DNA of 64,000 nucleotides from Bacillus sp. 522_BSPC. Its GTDB lineage: Bacteria; Bacillota; Bacilli; Bacillales; Cytobacillaceae. A model generated the notes under the pieces. It made no database searches. It saw nothing but the letters and a program-made list of their open reading frames with translations, and was not told where the DNA came from. The stretch is from assembly GCF_001076885.1 (NCBI RefSeq), contig NZ_JVDT01000149.1, positions 31,354-95,353 on the forward strand, read 5' to 3'. The translations under genes were made by a program, and so were the position numbers. This document shows positions 19,731-29,748 of the stretch, piece after piece (positions within the stretch are counted from its first letter, which is position 1; each line of letters begins with the position of its first letter).

Positions 19731-20165
19731 ATGAACATTGCATTAATTGCTCATGATAAAAAGAAAAATGATATGGTAGCTTTTGTTGTTGCCTATAAAA
19801 AGATATTTGAAAAGCATGCTTTATATGCAACAGGAACAACAGGTGCAAGAATTCAGGAAGCAACCGGATTAGAAGTACATCGTTTTCATTCAGGACCGCT
19901 CGGAGGAGATCAAGAAATAGGTTCATACATTGCTAATAATGATATGGACATGGTGTTTTTCTTCCGAGATCCATTAACAGCACAGCCACATGAACCAGAT
20001 GTAACAGCATTAATCCGCTTATGTGATGTTTATTCTGTCCCTCTTGCAACAAATATGGGAACCGGAGAAGTATTAATTAGAGGACTCGAGCAAGGCGATA
20101 TAGATTGGAGAAAAATAGTTCATGGAAAGACAGAACCAGTGGCAAAAAAACTCGAAGATAACTAA
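19731..20165 (+). CDS. mgsA: Methylglyoxal synthase
   Basis: Converts dihydroxyacetone phosphate to methylglyoxal, a bypass that frees phosphate when triose phosphates build up. The 144-residue protein has [10 protein letters not shown] with the phosphate-handling residues near 5-12, [16 protein letters not shown] near 37, [11 protein letters not shown] near 59 and [15 protein letters not shown] near 79-93 with the catalytic Asp region. Next to bshB1 and bshA, which make bacillithiol, the thiol that helps detoxify methylglyoxal; the pairing is conserved in Bacillus. Confidence 0.96.
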   Translation: MNIALIAHDKKKNDMVAFVVAYKKIFEKHALYATGTTGARIQEATGLEVHRFHSGPLGGDQEIGSYIANNDMDMVFFFRDPLTAQPHEPDVTALIRLCDVYSVPLATNMGTGEVLIRGLEQGDIDWRKIVHGKTEPVAKKLEDN

Positions 20166-20865
20166 TATAGATATACTTGCTTTTGGTGCACATGCAGATG
20201 ATGTGGAAATCGGCATGGGTGCAACAATCGCTAAATATGCAGCATCAGGGAAAAAAATAGTCATTTGTGATTTGACAGAAAGCGACCTTTCTTCAAATGG
20301 AACGGTTGAAAGACGTAAACAAGAAGCAAAGGAAGCTGGAAAAGTGTTGGGGCTTTTCGATAGAATAACCTTAGATTTTCCTGATAGAGGTTTATATGTG
20401 GAGGAGAAAGCCATTCAAAAGGTAGTAGAGGTAATTCGCTCCTACAAACCTAAGCTAGTTTTCTCCCCTTATTGGGAAGACCGGCATCCGGATCATGGGA
20501 ACTGTACAAAAATCGTGAAAGAAGCGGTTTTTTCAGCAGGCATTCGTAATTATCACGCTAATAACACAGATCCACATAAAGTTCAAAATGTATACTATTA
20601 TATGATAAATGGTTTTCATAAACCAGATTTTGTGATTGATACAAGTGAGTTTATGAAACATAAAGAAGCAAGTTTAAATTGTTATCAAAGCCAATTTGTT
20701 AAAGGGAAAGACAGTGTAGACACTCCGTTAACAAATGGCTATATTGACACCATCGAGGCAAGAGAAAAACTTTTTGGAAAAGAAGTCGGCGTAACCTATG
20801 CGGAAGGCTTTATTAAATCAAAGCCAATATTATTAAATCAAGATTTATTAGGTGGAGACATATGA
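20122..20865 (+). CDS. bshB1: Bacillithiol biosynthesis deacetylase BshB1
   Basis: A zinc-dependent LmbE/PIG-L family deacetylase that converts GlcNAc-malate to GlcN-malate in bacillithiol synthesis. Motifs are [13 protein letters not shown] with the AHxDD zinc ligands near residue 21 and [12 protein letters not shown] with the third ligand near 112. The only standard start codon before the first motif is ATG 20122, inside mgsA, which gives 14 residues more than B. subtilis BshB1 and overlaps mgsA by 44 bases. No strong ribosome site is near it, so a rarer start codon close to 20158 cannot be ruled out. Confidence 0.92.
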   Translation: MERQNQWQKNSKITNIDILAFGAHADDVEIGMGATIAKYAASGKKIVICDLTESDLSSNGTVERRKQEAKEAGKVLGLFDRITLDFPDRGLYVEEKAIQKVVEVIRSYKPKLVFSPYWEDRHPDHGNCTKIVKEAVFSAGIRNYHANNTDPHKVQNVYYYMINGFHKPDFVIDTSEFMKHKEASLNCYQSQFVKGKDSVDTPLTNGYIDTIEAREKLFGKEVGVTYAEGFIKSKPILLNQDLLGGDI

Positions 20866-22016
20866 AAAAATTAAAAATTGGCATTACCTGCTATCCAACT
20901 GTTGGTGGTTCAGGTGTTATTGCAACAGAATTAGGGAAAATGCTGGCGGAGAGAGGACATGAAATACACTTTATCTCCTCGAGCATACCATTTCGGTTAA
21001 ATAAAATGTATCCAAACATTTACTATCATCAAGTAGAAGTAAATCAATATGCTGTTTTTCAATATCCACCATATGATTTAGCACTGAGTAGTAAAATGGC
21101 AGAAGTTATTAATCGAGAAGAATTAGATTTGCTTCATGTACACTATGCAATTCCTCACGCTGTTTGTGCCATATTAGCAAAACAAATGAGCAATAGAGAT
21201 GTAAAGATAGTGACAACTCTACACGGTACAGATATCACCGTATTAGGGTATGATCCTTCACTAGCAACAGGCATTCGGTTCGGGATTGAAAAATCAGACC
21301 TTGTAACAGCTGTTTCGAATTCTTTAATTGCCCAAACGCATGAAGTAATTGAACCAAATAAAGAAATTGTCCCTGTTTATAATTTTATTGATGAAAGAGT
21401 GTATCGTAAGGTAGATGCTAGTCATTTGAAAAAAGAATTGGCTATTTCAATGAATGAAAAAGTCATCATACATGTATCTAATTTTAGAGGAGTTAAAAGA
21501 GTAACGGATGTCGTCAAAGCATTTAAACGAATTTCAGATCAAATTCCATCAAGACTACTGCTTGTTGGAGATGGTCCTGAAATGTCTAAAGTAACAAAAC
21601 TGGTGGATGAACTGCAATTAAGAGAGAAAGTTTTGTTCCTTGGAAAACAAGAAAATCTAGAGGAGCTGTATTCGCTAAGTGACTTAATGCTACTTCTTTC
21701 TGAAAAAGAAAGCTTTGGCTTAGTAGCATTAGAGGCGATGGCATGTGGAGTGCCGGTTATAGGAACGAATGTCGGCGGCATTCCAGAAGTAATCGTTCCA
21801 AATGAGACTGGTTTTATTTGTGAACTAGGTGATGTAGAGGATATTGCTAAGCATTCGGTAAATCTTTTATCAGATAGTAAAAAACATGCTAGATTCTCTA
21901 AAAATTCTCTTTCAAGAGTAAGAGATTATTTCCGTGCAGATATTATTGTTGACCAATATGTGGAGATTTATAAATCAATTCTAGAAACTGGTGGAACGAA
22001 TGATCAAGCCTTTTAA
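20862..22016 (+). CDS. bshA: L-malate glycosyltransferase BshA
   Basis: A GT4-family glycosyltransferase that attaches GlcNAc from UDP-GlcNAc to L-malate, the first step of bacillithiol synthesis. The 384-residue sequence shows the GT-B fold N-terminal loop [27 protein letters not shown] near residue 122, and the E-x7-E nucleotide-sugar motif in [16 protein letters not shown] near 285. The start overlaps the bshB1 stop as ATGA, so the two are translationally coupled. Confidence 0.96.
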   Translation: MKKLKIGITCYPTVGGSGVIATELGKMLAERGHEIHFISSSIPFRLNKMYPNIYYHQVEVNQYAVFQYPPYDLALSSKMAEVINREELDLLHVHYAIPHAVCAILAKQMSNRDVKIVTTLHGTDITVLGYDPSLATGIRFGIEKSDLVTAVSNSLIAQTHEVIEPNKEIVPVYNFIDERVYRKVDASHLKKELAISMNEKVIIHVSNFRGVKRVTDVVKAFKRISDQIPSRLLLVGDGPEMSKVTKLVDELQLREKVLFLGKQENLEELYSLSDLMLLLSEKESFGLVALEAMACGVPVIGTNVGGIPEVIVPNETGFICELGDVEDIAKHSVNLLSDSKKHARFSKNSLSRVRDYFRADIIVDQYVEIYKSILETGGTNDQAF

Positions 22017-23220
22017 TGACGCTATTCCCATAATGGAGAGAATTGAGAGTGCAGGCTTCGAAGCTTATTTTGTTGGGGGAGCAGTTAGAGATTATCTATT
22101 AAACAAACAAATTAATGATATAGATATTGCTACCTCCGCAACACCTGATGAAATTAAAACGATATTTTCCCATACTATCGATGTTGGAATTGCACACGGA
22201 ACAGTAATGGTAGTATGGAAAAATCATACATACGAAATAACGACCTTTCGAACCGAATCTACTTATGTTGATTATCGAAGACCAGAAAAGGTGTTGTTTG
22301 TTCGCGAATTAAAAGAAGATTTAAAACGTCGGGATTTTACGATAAATGCGATAGCGATGAATAAAGAAGGACGTATTATTGATTTTTTTAATAGCCAGGA
22401 AGCTTTAAGACAGAAGGAAATTAAAACAGTTGGTAATGCGAATGAGCGGTTTCAGGAAGATGCATTAAGAATCATGCGAGGGATTCGATTCGTTAGTACC
22501 TTAGGCTTTCAGTTGGAGGAGGAGACGTTAATAGGCATTATCAAAAATAAGCATCTTCTTTCTAAGATAGCAGTGGAGAGAATTACTACTGAATTTGAAA
22601 AGCTTTTACAGGGGAAATGGTGTTCTGATGCTCTAGCTATATTGCTTGAAACAAAGATGTATACATTTTTGCCGATGCTTGCATCTAGTAAAGAAGGGCT
22701 CACTAAGTTTGTGAATATCTCTCTGTCTCAGCTTGATTTACTTGAAAAATGGGCTGTTTTATTATTATTATCCATTGAAATAAAAGAAAAACAGCAAATA
22801 GAATCATTTTTGCGTGCTTGGAAGCTACCAGTTAAACAAATACGGCATATCCAAAAAATAATCTATTGGTTTTTAGAAAGAGAGAAAATGGTCACCTGGA
22901 CTAATCATTCGCTTTATTTTGCTACAATATCTATCGCAGTTAGTACGGAGAAAATATATCAGCTTCTAAAAAATCAAGAAATTAATCCAAATATCTCTCT
23001 ATTAGAAGAACAATATAGAAAGCTGCCAATCAAAAAAAAGGAAGAGCTGGCTATTAGCGGAAATGACCTTTTATTATGGACGAAAAAACAAGCAGGACCA
23101 TGGATAAAAGAGATGCTTTCCCTTGTTGAAACAAAAGTAGTGGAACGGAAAATTAAAAATGATAAGAAAGTAATAAAGGAGTGGCTAAGAGAATGTCATC
23201 AGATATCAGAAAAGGACTAA
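22000..23220 (+). CDS. cca: CCA-adding tRNA nucleotidyltransferase
   Basis: Adds or repairs the 3' CCA end of tRNAs (class II enzyme). Motifs in order are [11 protein letters not shown] near residue 19, [12 protein letters not shown] with the metal-binding DxD near 37, the [12 protein letters not shown] block near 109, and [15 protein letters not shown] near 150. The ATG at 22000 is preceded by GGTGG with 5 bases spacing and gives 406 residues; a GTG at 21991 is less likely. It overlaps the end of bshA by 17 bases and is followed by an overlapping birA. Confidence 0.94.
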   Translation: MIKPFNDAIPIMERIESAGFEAYFVGGAVRDYLLNKQINDIDIATSATPDEIKTIFSHTIDVGIAHGTVMVVWKNHTYEITTFRTESTYVDYRRPEKVLFVRELKEDLKRRDFTINAIAMNKEGRIIDFFNSQEALRQKEIKTVGNANERFQEDALRIMRGIRFVSTLGFQLEEETLIGIIKNKHLLSKIAVERITTEFEKLLQGKWCSDALAILLETKMYTFLPMLASSKEGLTKFVNISLSQLDLLEKWAVLLLLSIEIKEKQQIESFLRAWKLPVKQIRHIQKIIYWFLEREKMVTWTNHSLYFATISIAVSTEKIYQLLKNQEINPNISLLEEQYRKLPIKKKEELAISGNDLLLWTKKQAGPWIKEMLSLVETKVVERKIKNDKKVIKEWLRECHQISEKD

Positions 23221-24176
23221 TTGAGGCTTTTACTAATAACCCGAATCAGTATTTATCTGGTGAATCGCTTGCTAAGCTTTTAGGATGTTCCCGTACAGCA
23301 ATTTGGAAGCACATCGAAGCACTAAGACAAGACGGCTTTATCCTTGAAGCAGTCCGAAAAAAGGGTTATCGAATCATTAGCTCACCAGAGAAAATCGTTC
23401 CTGATAATATTTTGTTTGGTTTAAATACCTCCTATATTGGCAGGAATATTCATTTTGAAGAAACGGTGGATTCTACCCAGAATATTGCCCAAAAGCTTGC
23501 CTTGGAAGGGGCTGTAGAAGGCACTTTAGTTGTAGCAGAAGAGCAGATTGGCGGCAGGGGCAGATTAGAAAGAAAATGGCAATCTCCTAAATATAAAGGA
23601 ATATGGATGAGTCTTATTTTAAAGCCGGCTATTCCGATTATGAAAACACCGCAATTGACATTGCTTATTGCAGTAGCGGTTGTTCAGGGAATACAGGATG
23701 TTACTGGAGTACAAGCTGATATCAAATGGCCAAATGATTTATTAGTGAATGGTAAAAAATTGACAGGAATTCTAACAGAAATGCAGGCTGATAGTGACAG
23801 GGTGCATTCGTTAATCATTGGAATCGGTATAAATGTAAATCAGCAGCTTGAAGATTTTGAAGAAGAGCTGCAGTCCAGTGCCACTTCTATCTATCTTGAA
23901 ACAAAGACAAGTTGGGATCGAGCAATCATTATCCAAGGCATTATGAAGCAAATAGAAAAACTATATCTTCTTTACTTAGAAAAAGGCTTTTATCCAATAA
24001 AACTATTATGGGAAAGCTATTCCATTAGTTTAGGGCAAAAGGTTAGAGCAAATACGTTAAATGGAAGTATCTTTGGACTGGCTAAAGGAATTACAGACGA
24101 TGGGGTGTTACTGCTTGAAGATGATCAAGGAGAAGTACATTCCATTTATTCAGCGGATATTTTAATGGAAACGTAA
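23193..24176 (+). CDS. birA: Bifunctional biotin-protein ligase / biotin repressor
   Basis: Attaches biotin to acetyl-CoA carboxylase and pyruvate carboxylase via biotinyl-AMP, and represses biotin genes through its N-terminal DNA-binding domain. Seen are a winged-helix segment (SLAKLLGCSRTAIWKHIEAL, about 25-44), the biotinyl-AMP loop GGRGRLERKWQSP near 121-133, KWPNDLLVNGKKLTGIL near 183, and a C-terminal SH3-like region. ATG 23193 is chosen by comparison with B. subtilis; AAAGGAG lies a little far upstream. The gene overlaps cca by 28 bases. Confidence 0.94.
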   Translation: MSSDIRKGLIEAFTNNPNQYLSGESLAKLLGCSRTAIWKHIEALRQDGFILEAVRKKGYRIISSPEKIVPDNILFGLNTSYIGRNIHFEETVDSTQNIAQKLALEGAVEGTLVVAEEQIGGRGRLERKWQSPKYKGIWMSLILKPAIPIMKTPQLTLLIAVAVVQGIQDVTGVQADIKWPNDLLVNGKKLTGILTEMQADSDRVHSLIIGIGINVNQQLEDFEEELQSSATSIYLETKTSWDRAIIIQGIMKQIEKLYLLYLEKGFYPIKLLWESYSISLGQKVRANTLNGSIFGLAKGITDDGVLLLEDDQGEVHSIYSADILMET

Positions 24177-24207
24177 ATTGCCCATAGTCATCCCTTAGCT
24201 GGTTTGT

Positions 24208-24368
24208 TATAATTCATTTGTCGGGCAGTATCTTAATGAACTGCACCATTGTTTTTAATGTGCAACAACCATAATTATATCTGCCTAGATCCATATTTGG
24301 ACAAGGACAGAGGGATGAAAAATCGAAACATAAAGACAATCCTTCTATTCTTTGTAGAAGGTTTTTTT
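24208..24368 (+). promoter_or_regulatory. panB leader: promoter -10 and candidate attenuator
   Basis: A perfect TATAAT at 24208-24213 has TAGTCA 17 bases upstream. The leader then holds small stems (GCAGT 24226 with ACTGC; TGCACCATT 24243 with AATGTGCA) and an intrinsic terminator at 24341-24368 that ends only 42 bases before the panB start. No other promoter is visible after that terminator, so read-through control of panBCD is likely. Firmicutes panB leaders can carry the 'pan' RNA motif; I could not confirm it here. Confidence 0.45.
24341..24368 (+). terminator. Intrinsic terminator in the panB leader
   Basis: CCTTCTA (24341-24347) pairs with TAGAAGG (24355-24361) over a 7-base loop and is followed by seven T residues. 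It could end the cca-birA transcript, act as a panB attenuator, or both. Confidence 0.8.
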
Positions 24369-24410
24369 CGTATTAAGCCATTCCCTCTTCCTATTAAAGG
24401 AGGAAAATGA

Positions 24411-25250
24411 GTGAAAACTACAACAGATTTTTTTAAAATGAAACAAAATGCCCAAAAGATTACAATGATTACGGCATATGATTATCCTTCTGCTAAATTA
24501 GTAGAACAAGCAGGAACCGATTTAATATTGGTAGGGGATTCTTTAGGAATGGTCGTTCTTGGATATGACTCAACAGTGCCAGTTACAATGGAAGACATGA
24601 TACATCATGGGAAAGCAGTAAAACGAGGGGCTAAAGATACATTTATTGTCATTGATATGCCATTTATGAGTTATCATATATCAAACCGTGAAACATTAAT
24701 CAACGCTACTCGCTTAATTCAAGAAACTGGAGCAAATGCAGTGAAATTAGAGGGTGCTGATGATGTCATCGATCAAATAAATAGTTTAACAAATGCTGGT
24801 ATCCCAGTTATGGCTCATTTAGGCTTAACGCCACAGTCTGTTGGTGTTTTAGGTGGTTATAAAGTACAAGGGAAAAGCTCTGAAGAGGCTAAACTTCTTA
24901 TTCAAAATGCACTGAAATGCCAAGCTGCAGGAGCTTTTGCGATAGTGCTAGAGTGTGTTCCAATGCAAGTTGCGAAAGAAGTAAGTGATCAACTGGACAT
25001 ACCAACAATTGGAATTGGTGCAGGAAGTGACACAGATGGCCAAGTCCTTGTATATCATGATCTCATAACATATGGTGTTGATCGAGTGGCGAAATTTGTA
25101 AAACAATATACAAACGTAAATGATCCAATTTCACTAGCGTTGGATCAATATATATCTGAAGTAAGAATTGGAGCATTTCCTGAAATGAAGCATAGTTTTC
25201 AGATGAAAGCAGAAGAAGTAAAAAGCTTATATGGAGGAAAAAGCCAATGA
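24411..25250 (+). CDS. panB: Ketopantoate hydroxymethyltransferase
   Basis: Transfers a hydroxymethyl group from methylene-tetrahydrofolate to ketoisovalerate, the first committed step to pantothenate. The 279-residue sequence has [17 protein letters not shown] near 18, [20 protein letters not shown] near 43, DMPFMSY near 82, VKLEGAD near 112 and [10 protein letters not shown] near 136. The GTG start follows AAAGGAGGAA by 4 bases; an ATG 4 bases earlier is out of frame. It overlaps panC by 4 bases. Confidence 0.95.
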   Translation: MKTTTDFFKMKQNAQKITMITAYDYPSAKLVEQAGTDLILVGDSLGMVVLGYDSTVPVTMEDMIHHGKAVKRGAKDTFIVIDMPFMSYHISNRETLINATRLIQETGANAVKLEGADDVIDQINSLTNAGIPVMAHLGLTPQSVGVLGGYKVQGKSSEEAKLLIQNALKCQAAGAFAIVLECVPMQVAKEVSDQLDIPTIGIGAGSDTDGQVLVYHDLITYGVDRVAKFVKQYTNVNDPISLALDQYISEVRIGAFPEMKHSFQMKAEEVKSLYGGKSQ

Positions 25251-26092
25251 ACATCCTAAGTAATCCACATCAATTGCAGGAGATATCAACACAGTTAAAA
25301 AAAGACCAAGTATCAATTGGGTTTGTTCCAACGATGGGCTATCTTCATGAAGGGCATCGAGCTTTGCTAAAAAAAGCAAGAGAGCAGAATGATGTAGTTA
25401 TAATGAGTGTATTTGTTAACCCCCTCCAATTTGGACCTAATGAAGATTTGGAATCTTATCCAAGAGACTTTGAGCATGATAAACAGGTCGCAATCGAAGA
25501 GGGGGTTGATTATTTATTCCATCCTTCTGAAGAAGAAATGTATCCTGAACCAATGTCTGTAATCGTAAAAGTAGAGCGACGTACAAATTGTTTGTGTGGA
25601 CGTTCAAGACCTGGGCATTTTGATGGGGTTGCAACCGTTCTAACGAAGCTGTTTCATTTAGTACAGCCAACTAATGTTTATTTTGGAAAGAAAGATGCTC
25701 AGCAAGTTGCAATAGTGGATGGATTAATTGAAAACTTTCATTTCCCTATTAATCTAGTTGCACTTAACACAGTAAGGGAAGAAGATGGTTTAGCTAAGAG
25801 TTCTAGAAATATTCGCCTTACTCCAACAGAAAGACAAGAAGCAGGTATTCTTTATAAATCGCTAAGTTTTGCTAGAGCTGAATTAATAAAGGGGACAGAC
25901 AATTTAGAAATATTGAAGAAGCATGTAGTTGAGTTGATTGAAAGGGAATCTAGTGGAAAAGTGGACTATTTTGAAATTCTATCCTATCCCCAATTGGAGA
26001 ATGTAAAGCAGTTAACGGGAGAGATTATTATTGCGATTGCCGTTCAATTTAGTAAGGCTAGATTAATTGATAATATTATCTTTAAAATATAA
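25247..26092 (+). CDS. panC: Pantothenate synthetase
   Basis: Condenses pantoate and beta-alanine with ATP through a pantoyl-adenylate. The 281-residue protein has the nucleotidyltransferase pattern [14 protein letters not shown] near residue 27 (HIGH-like), [19 protein letters not shown] near 60, [12 protein letters not shown] near 119 and FGKKDAQQ near 147. The ATG start sits in the ATGA overlap with the panB stop. It is followed by a 145-base spacer before panD. Confidence 0.96.
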   Translation: MNILSNPHQLQEISTQLKKDQVSIGFVPTMGYLHEGHRALLKKAREQNDVVIMSVFVNPLQFGPNEDLESYPRDFEHDKQVAIEEGVDYLFHPSEEEMYPEPMSVIVKVERRTNCLCGRSRPGHFDGVATVLTKLFHLVQPTNVYFGKKDAQQVAIVDGLIENFHFPINLVALNTVREEDGLAKSSRNIRLTPTERQEAGILYKSLSFARAELIKGTDNLEILKKHVVELIERESSGKVDYFEILSYPQLENVKQLTGEIIIAIAVQFSKARLIDNIIFKI

Positions 26093-26237
26093 GGTTAAGA
26101 CGCATAAGTATCTCCCTCTGGCTTTTTGGAGAGTTCGAGGAAGTTAGGCCCGAATGGCTCCATTAACCATCAGTGGCGAAGGAAAGAAACCAAATAGAGG
26201 TACAAAGTTTCACTTTATATTATGGAGGGTTAACCCA
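26093..26237 (+). other. panC-panD spacer, no gene
   Basis: A spacer of 145 bases inside an otherwise tight operon. It has a short hairpin (TCTCC 26112 with GGAGA) and a locally G/C-richer stretch at 26139-26190. An open frame in phase with panD starts at 26154 but lacks a ribosome site and family similarity. Confidence 0.5.
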
Positions 26238-26621
26238 ATGTTTCGAGTAATGATGAACGGAAAAATCCATCGAGCAACAGTAACGGAAGCGAACCTAAAT
26301 TATGTAGGTAGTATTACAATAGATGAAGATATATTAGATGCTGTCGGGATGGTAGCGAATGAAAAAGTTCAAATTGTTAATAATAATAATGGTGCAAGAT
26401 TGGAAACTTATATAATCCCAGGGGAGAGAGGTACTGGCACTATTTGCTTAAATGGTGCAGCAGCAAGACTTGTACAAGTAGGGGATATTGTCATCATTAT
26501 TTCATATTGTTATATTTCAAATGAAGAGCTACACAGTCATCAACCGAAAGTAGCAATTATGGATGAACATAATCGCATAATAAACATTCTGCATCAAGAA
26601 CCAGTGAAAACAGTTATGTAA
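26238..26621 (+). CDS. panD: Aspartate 1-decarboxylase precursor
   Basis: A pyruvoyl-dependent enzyme that makes beta-alanine from aspartate for PanC. The 127-residue proenzyme self-cleaves at Gly24-Ser25 in [15 protein letters not shown] to form the pyruvoyl group; also visible are [21 protein letters not shown] near 51 and the [13 protein letters not shown] stretch near 70. The ATG at 26238 follows GGAGGGTTAACCCA and gives the normal family length; the upstream in-frame ATG at 26154 would add an unrelated 28-residue extension. Last gene of panBCD, followed by a terminator. Confidence 0.96.
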   Translation: MFRVMMNGKIHRATVTEANLNYVGSITIDEDILDAVGMVANEKVQIVNNNNGARLETYIIPGERGTGTICLNGAAARLVQVGDIVIIISYCYISNEELHSHQPKVAIMDEHNRIINILHQEPVKTVM

Positions 26622-26643
26622 ATTACTAATGCTGATATAAATT

Positions 26644-26675
26644 ACCCCTATTCACTTTGAGTAGGGGTTTTATAA
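26644..26675 (+). terminator. Terminator of panBCD
   Basis: ACCCCTATTC (26644-26653) pairs with GAGTAGGGGT (26659-26668), including one G-U pair, and is followed by TTTATAATTT. Confidence 0.8.
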
Positions 26676-26766
26676 TTTATAAAAATTTAAAGAATAAAAC
26701 TAACATCTTTCCCTTTTTCCATTTTTATGATACCGTTTGAATGACTGAAAGTTTGAGGTGGACGTA

Positions 26767-29550
26767 ATGAGTAACAAATTTGTAGTAGTTGATTTGGAGA
26801 CAAACGGTAATTCTCCTAGAAAAGGGGATCGAATTATACAATTTGCGGCAGTTGTTATTGAAAACGGGAAAATAGTGGAGGAATATTCTTCTTTACTTAA
26901 TCCTCTTCAACCAATTTCGCCATTTATAGAAGAATTAACTGGAATCACCGATGAAATGGTGGAAACAGCACCAATTTTTGACGAAGTTGCAGAAAAAATT
27001 GTTTCTTTATTAGAGGAAGCTTATTTTGTAGCCCATAATGTATTATTTGATTTATCCTTTTTAAATGAAGAGCTAGAACAGGCTGGCTTTAAGCAGTTTT
27101 ATGGACCAATTCTTGATACAGTAGAATTAGCAAGAATTTTATACCCAACAGCAGATAGCTATAAATTAACTGATCTTGCTGCACAAGAAGGGATAGTCCA
27201 TAGTAGACCACATCAGGCTGATAGTGATGCTTATGTTACAGCAGAGCTATTGCTATTATTGTTGGAGAAGCTGAACGTACTGCCTCAAGTAACGACAAAG
27301 CAATTAGAATTCTTAAGTTCCTCGCTCAAAAGCGATTTAGATATTTATTTACAAGCTCTTATTCAAGAAAAACAATCAAAAATAGAATATATACGGGATG
27401 ATTGGGAGATATATCGAGGATTAACCATTAAAAGACTGCCTAGTAATCTGATAGTAGATCAAAGAAAGGATTGCTCTGTTTCTTTTGATATGGAAAAAAT
27501 GGAGCAAAGAATGAGGGATACTTTTCCTTTTTATCAAAGAAGAGATGGACAATTAGAAATGATGAAGGTTGTTCATCAGGCATTATCAGACAATCGACAT
27601 GGTCTTATTGAGGCTGGTACTGGTGTTGGAAAGTCTCTTGGTTACTTAGTGCCTGCTGCATATTTCTCAATCGCAAATAAACAGCAAGTAATTGTCAGTA
27701 CTTTTACAACCCAACTACAAGAACAACTTTTTCATAAAGATTTGCCCTTGCTTAAAAGTATCCTTCCATTTCCTATAACTTATACACTATTAAAAGGTAG
27801 AAATCATTATATCAGTTTAGATAAATTTGAAGTTTCTTTAAAAGAGCAAGAAGATAATTATGATATTATTCTTACAAAAATGCAAATATTAATTTGGTTA
27901 ACAGAGACAGAAACAGGAGATAAAGATGAGTTGAATTTAACAAGTGGCGGAAGCAATTACTGGGAAAAAATAAAAAATGACGGAAATTTTTCGCTGCCTA
28001 TTTCAAAGGAATGGGCATCTAAGGATTTTTATAGAAGAACTCGAAATGCTGCACAAAAAGCAAATATGATTATAACGAATCATGCTTTGCTTTTAAAAGA
28101 TCTTACAGCAGGTCAACGCCTCCTCCCTTCCTATGAGTATGTCATTGTGGATGAAGGACATCATTTTGAAAAAACGACGACAAAGCATTTTGGATTTCGT
28201 TTTTCCTACATTGCTGTGCGTTTAAGTATTAATGCTATTGGGACCACAGATCAAAAGCAACTTATGTTTCATTTAGAAAACTTGTTAGGGGAATCGAATA
28301 TCCATCAGAAATGGGAGTTTAATCAATTTATCCTTGGATTACATGATGAATTAGATGAACTTTTTCGGGCTGTACTTCGCTATGCGAAAAAAACGAATCA
28401 ACCAAGAAGAGATGGAAGGGGAAGCTATCGATTAAAGACTAATAGTGGCATGGGAGATTGGAATGCTGTCAAAAGCGTTGCAGAACGAATTATTTTTCTT
28501 TGGAAGGATGGAAGAGAAGTATTAGTACAAAAAATACAGCGATTAAAGGAACAAGGAAGAAAGTTTAGCGCTTCTCAAATGCTAATAGTGGAAAGAATTG
28601 AGTCGATTTTAAATGATTGGTATATATATATTAATCATTTGCGGGAGATGTTTTTGCGAGTAGGGGACAATATCGCATGGTTGGAAACAGATGCGAAAAA
28701 TTATCCGAACAATGCAGTAATATATACACAACCTACTTCTGTCGCTGAAACTTTACAGAACAACTTTTTTAATAAGAAAAAAAGTGTTGTATTTACTTCA
28801 GCAACAATTACCGTAAATAATTCATTTGAATACTATGCTAAAGGGTTAGGATTAGGAAATAGCCAACTGGAAGTTCAAATTAATTCACCATTTGATTATG
28901 AGAAACAGGTGCAATTACTTATCCCAACAGATGTACCAGAAGTTAATTCCGTATCATTAAATGATTATGTTACTACAATCGGAGAGCAAATAATCCATAT
29001 CGCACAGGCTACAAAAGGTCGAATGCTGATTCTTTTTACAGCAAATGACATGTTAAAAAAAACATATGATTATATGAAAGAAAGTGGTTGTTTAGAAGAA
29101 TACGCAATCTTGGCACAAGGGATTACAAATGGAAGTAGAATGAGATTAACGCGTAATTTTCAGCGTTATGATAAAGCAATATTATTAGGTACGAATAGTT
29201 TTTGGGAAGGAATTGATATTCCTGGCGAGGATTTAACTTGTTTAATCATTGTGCGATTACCGTTTTCTTCACCTGAAGACCCTTTAACGGAAGCGAAAAA
29301 TGAGTTGATTAAGAATAAGGGAGGCAATCCTTTTATAGAAAATAGCCTTCCAGAAGCTGTTTTGCGATTTAAACAAGGATTTGGTAGATTAATTCGCACG
29401 GAAGAGGATAAAGGATTTATTATTGTTTTTGATCGCCGTATTGTTACAACTACTTATGGGGAGACATTTCTGAAGTCTATACCTACTGTGCCAATTAAGC
29501 AACAAAATAGTCAGGAAATGGTAAAATTCATCAAAAGCTGGCTAAAGTAA
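26767..29550 (+). CDS. dinG: DinG-family protein: DnaQ exonuclease fused to XPD-like helicase domain
   Basis: A 927-residue protein. Residues 1-165 form a DEDD 3'-5' exonuclease with VVVDLETNG (DxE), AHNVLFDLSFL and HQADSDAYVTAELL. From about 250 onward is a superfamily 2 helicase core with AGTGVGKSLGYL (Walker A), VIVDEGHHFE (Walker B) and the C-terminal motifs GTNSFWEGIDIPG and RFKQGFGRLIRT. The four iron-sulfur cysteines of E. coli DinG and XPD are absent (KGRNHYISLDKF where a Cys is expected), as in other Gram-positive DinG proteins, which act as exonucleases rather than helicases. ATG 26767 follows GAGGTGG. Confidence 0.93.
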   Translation: MSNKFVVVDLETNGNSPRKGDRIIQFAAVVIENGKIVEEYSSLLNPLQPISPFIEELTGITDEMVETAPIFDEVAEKIVSLLEEAYFVAHNVLFDLSFLNEELEQAGFKQFYGPILDTVELARILYPTADSYKLTDLAAQEGIVHSRPHQADSDAYVTAELLLLLLEKLNVLPQVTTKQLEFLSSSLKSDLDIYLQALIQEKQSKIEYIRDDWEIYRGLTIKRLPSNLIVDQRKDCSVSFDMEKMEQRMRDTFPFYQRRDGQLEMMKVVHQALSDNRHGLIEAGTGVGKSLGYLVPAAYFSIANKQQVIVSTFTTQLQEQLFHKDLPLLKSILPFPITYTLLKGRNHYISLDKFEVSLKEQEDNYDIILTKMQILIWLTETETGDKDELNLTSGGSNYWEKIKNDGNFSLPISKEWASKDFYRRTRNAAQKANMIITNHALLLKDLTAGQRLLPSYEYVIVDEGHHFEKTTTKHFGFRFSYIAVRLSINAIGTTDQKQLMFHLENLLGESNIHQKWEFNQFILGLHDELDELFRAVLRYAKKTNQPRRDGRGSYRLKTNSGMGDWNAVKSVAERIIFLWKDGREVLVQKIQRLKEQGRKFSASQMLIVERIESILNDWYIYINHLREMFLRVGDNIAWLETDAKNYPNNAVIYTQPTSVAETLQNNFFNKKKSVVFTSATITVNNSFEYYAKGLGLGNSQLEVQINSPFDYEKQVQLLIPTDVPEVNSVSLNDYVTTIGEQIIHIAQATKGRMLILFTANDMLKKTYDYMKESGCLEEYAILAQGITNGSRMRLTRNFQRYDKAILLGTNSFWEGIDIPGEDLTCLIIVRLPFSSPEDPLTEAKNELIKNKGGNPFIENSLPEAVLRFKQGFGRLIRTEEDKGFIIVFDRRIVTTTYGETFLKSIPTVPIKQQNSQEMVKFIKSWLK

Positions 29551-29748
29551 ATTTTTATAAGGTGAATATAGGCGTTTGAGAAAGTACTGCTTCTTGAATG
29601 CCTGTATAAAGTGTTTAAGTAGTATACATAATCAATTAGTTGCTCGACAAATAACAACGAATTTATAGAAAATAATTTCTTTCTATTTATAAATACTGTT
29701 ATAATAACCTATGTACAAAATACTGGTTTAAAGAAGTGATGTAATAAG
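29551..29748 (+). other. dinG-ypmB intergenic region, no ypmA seen
   Basis: The spacer of 198 bases contains a weak hairpin (ATATAGGC at 29566 with GCCTGTAT) and a -10-like TATAAT at 29699 that probably serves ypmB. In B. subtilis the small gene ypmA lies here; I see no equivalent frame with a ribosome site. Confidence 0.4.

Noticed and set aside
26154..26237. 28-residue N-terminal extension of PanD
   Set aside because: Family length and the GGAGGG ribosome site at 26223 point to ATG 26238; the extension has no similarity to PanD.
29699..29704. Single TATAAT-type sequences as promoters elsewhere in AT-rich spacers
   Set aside because: Without a good -35 or a leader to explain, such hexamers are too common here to report individually.
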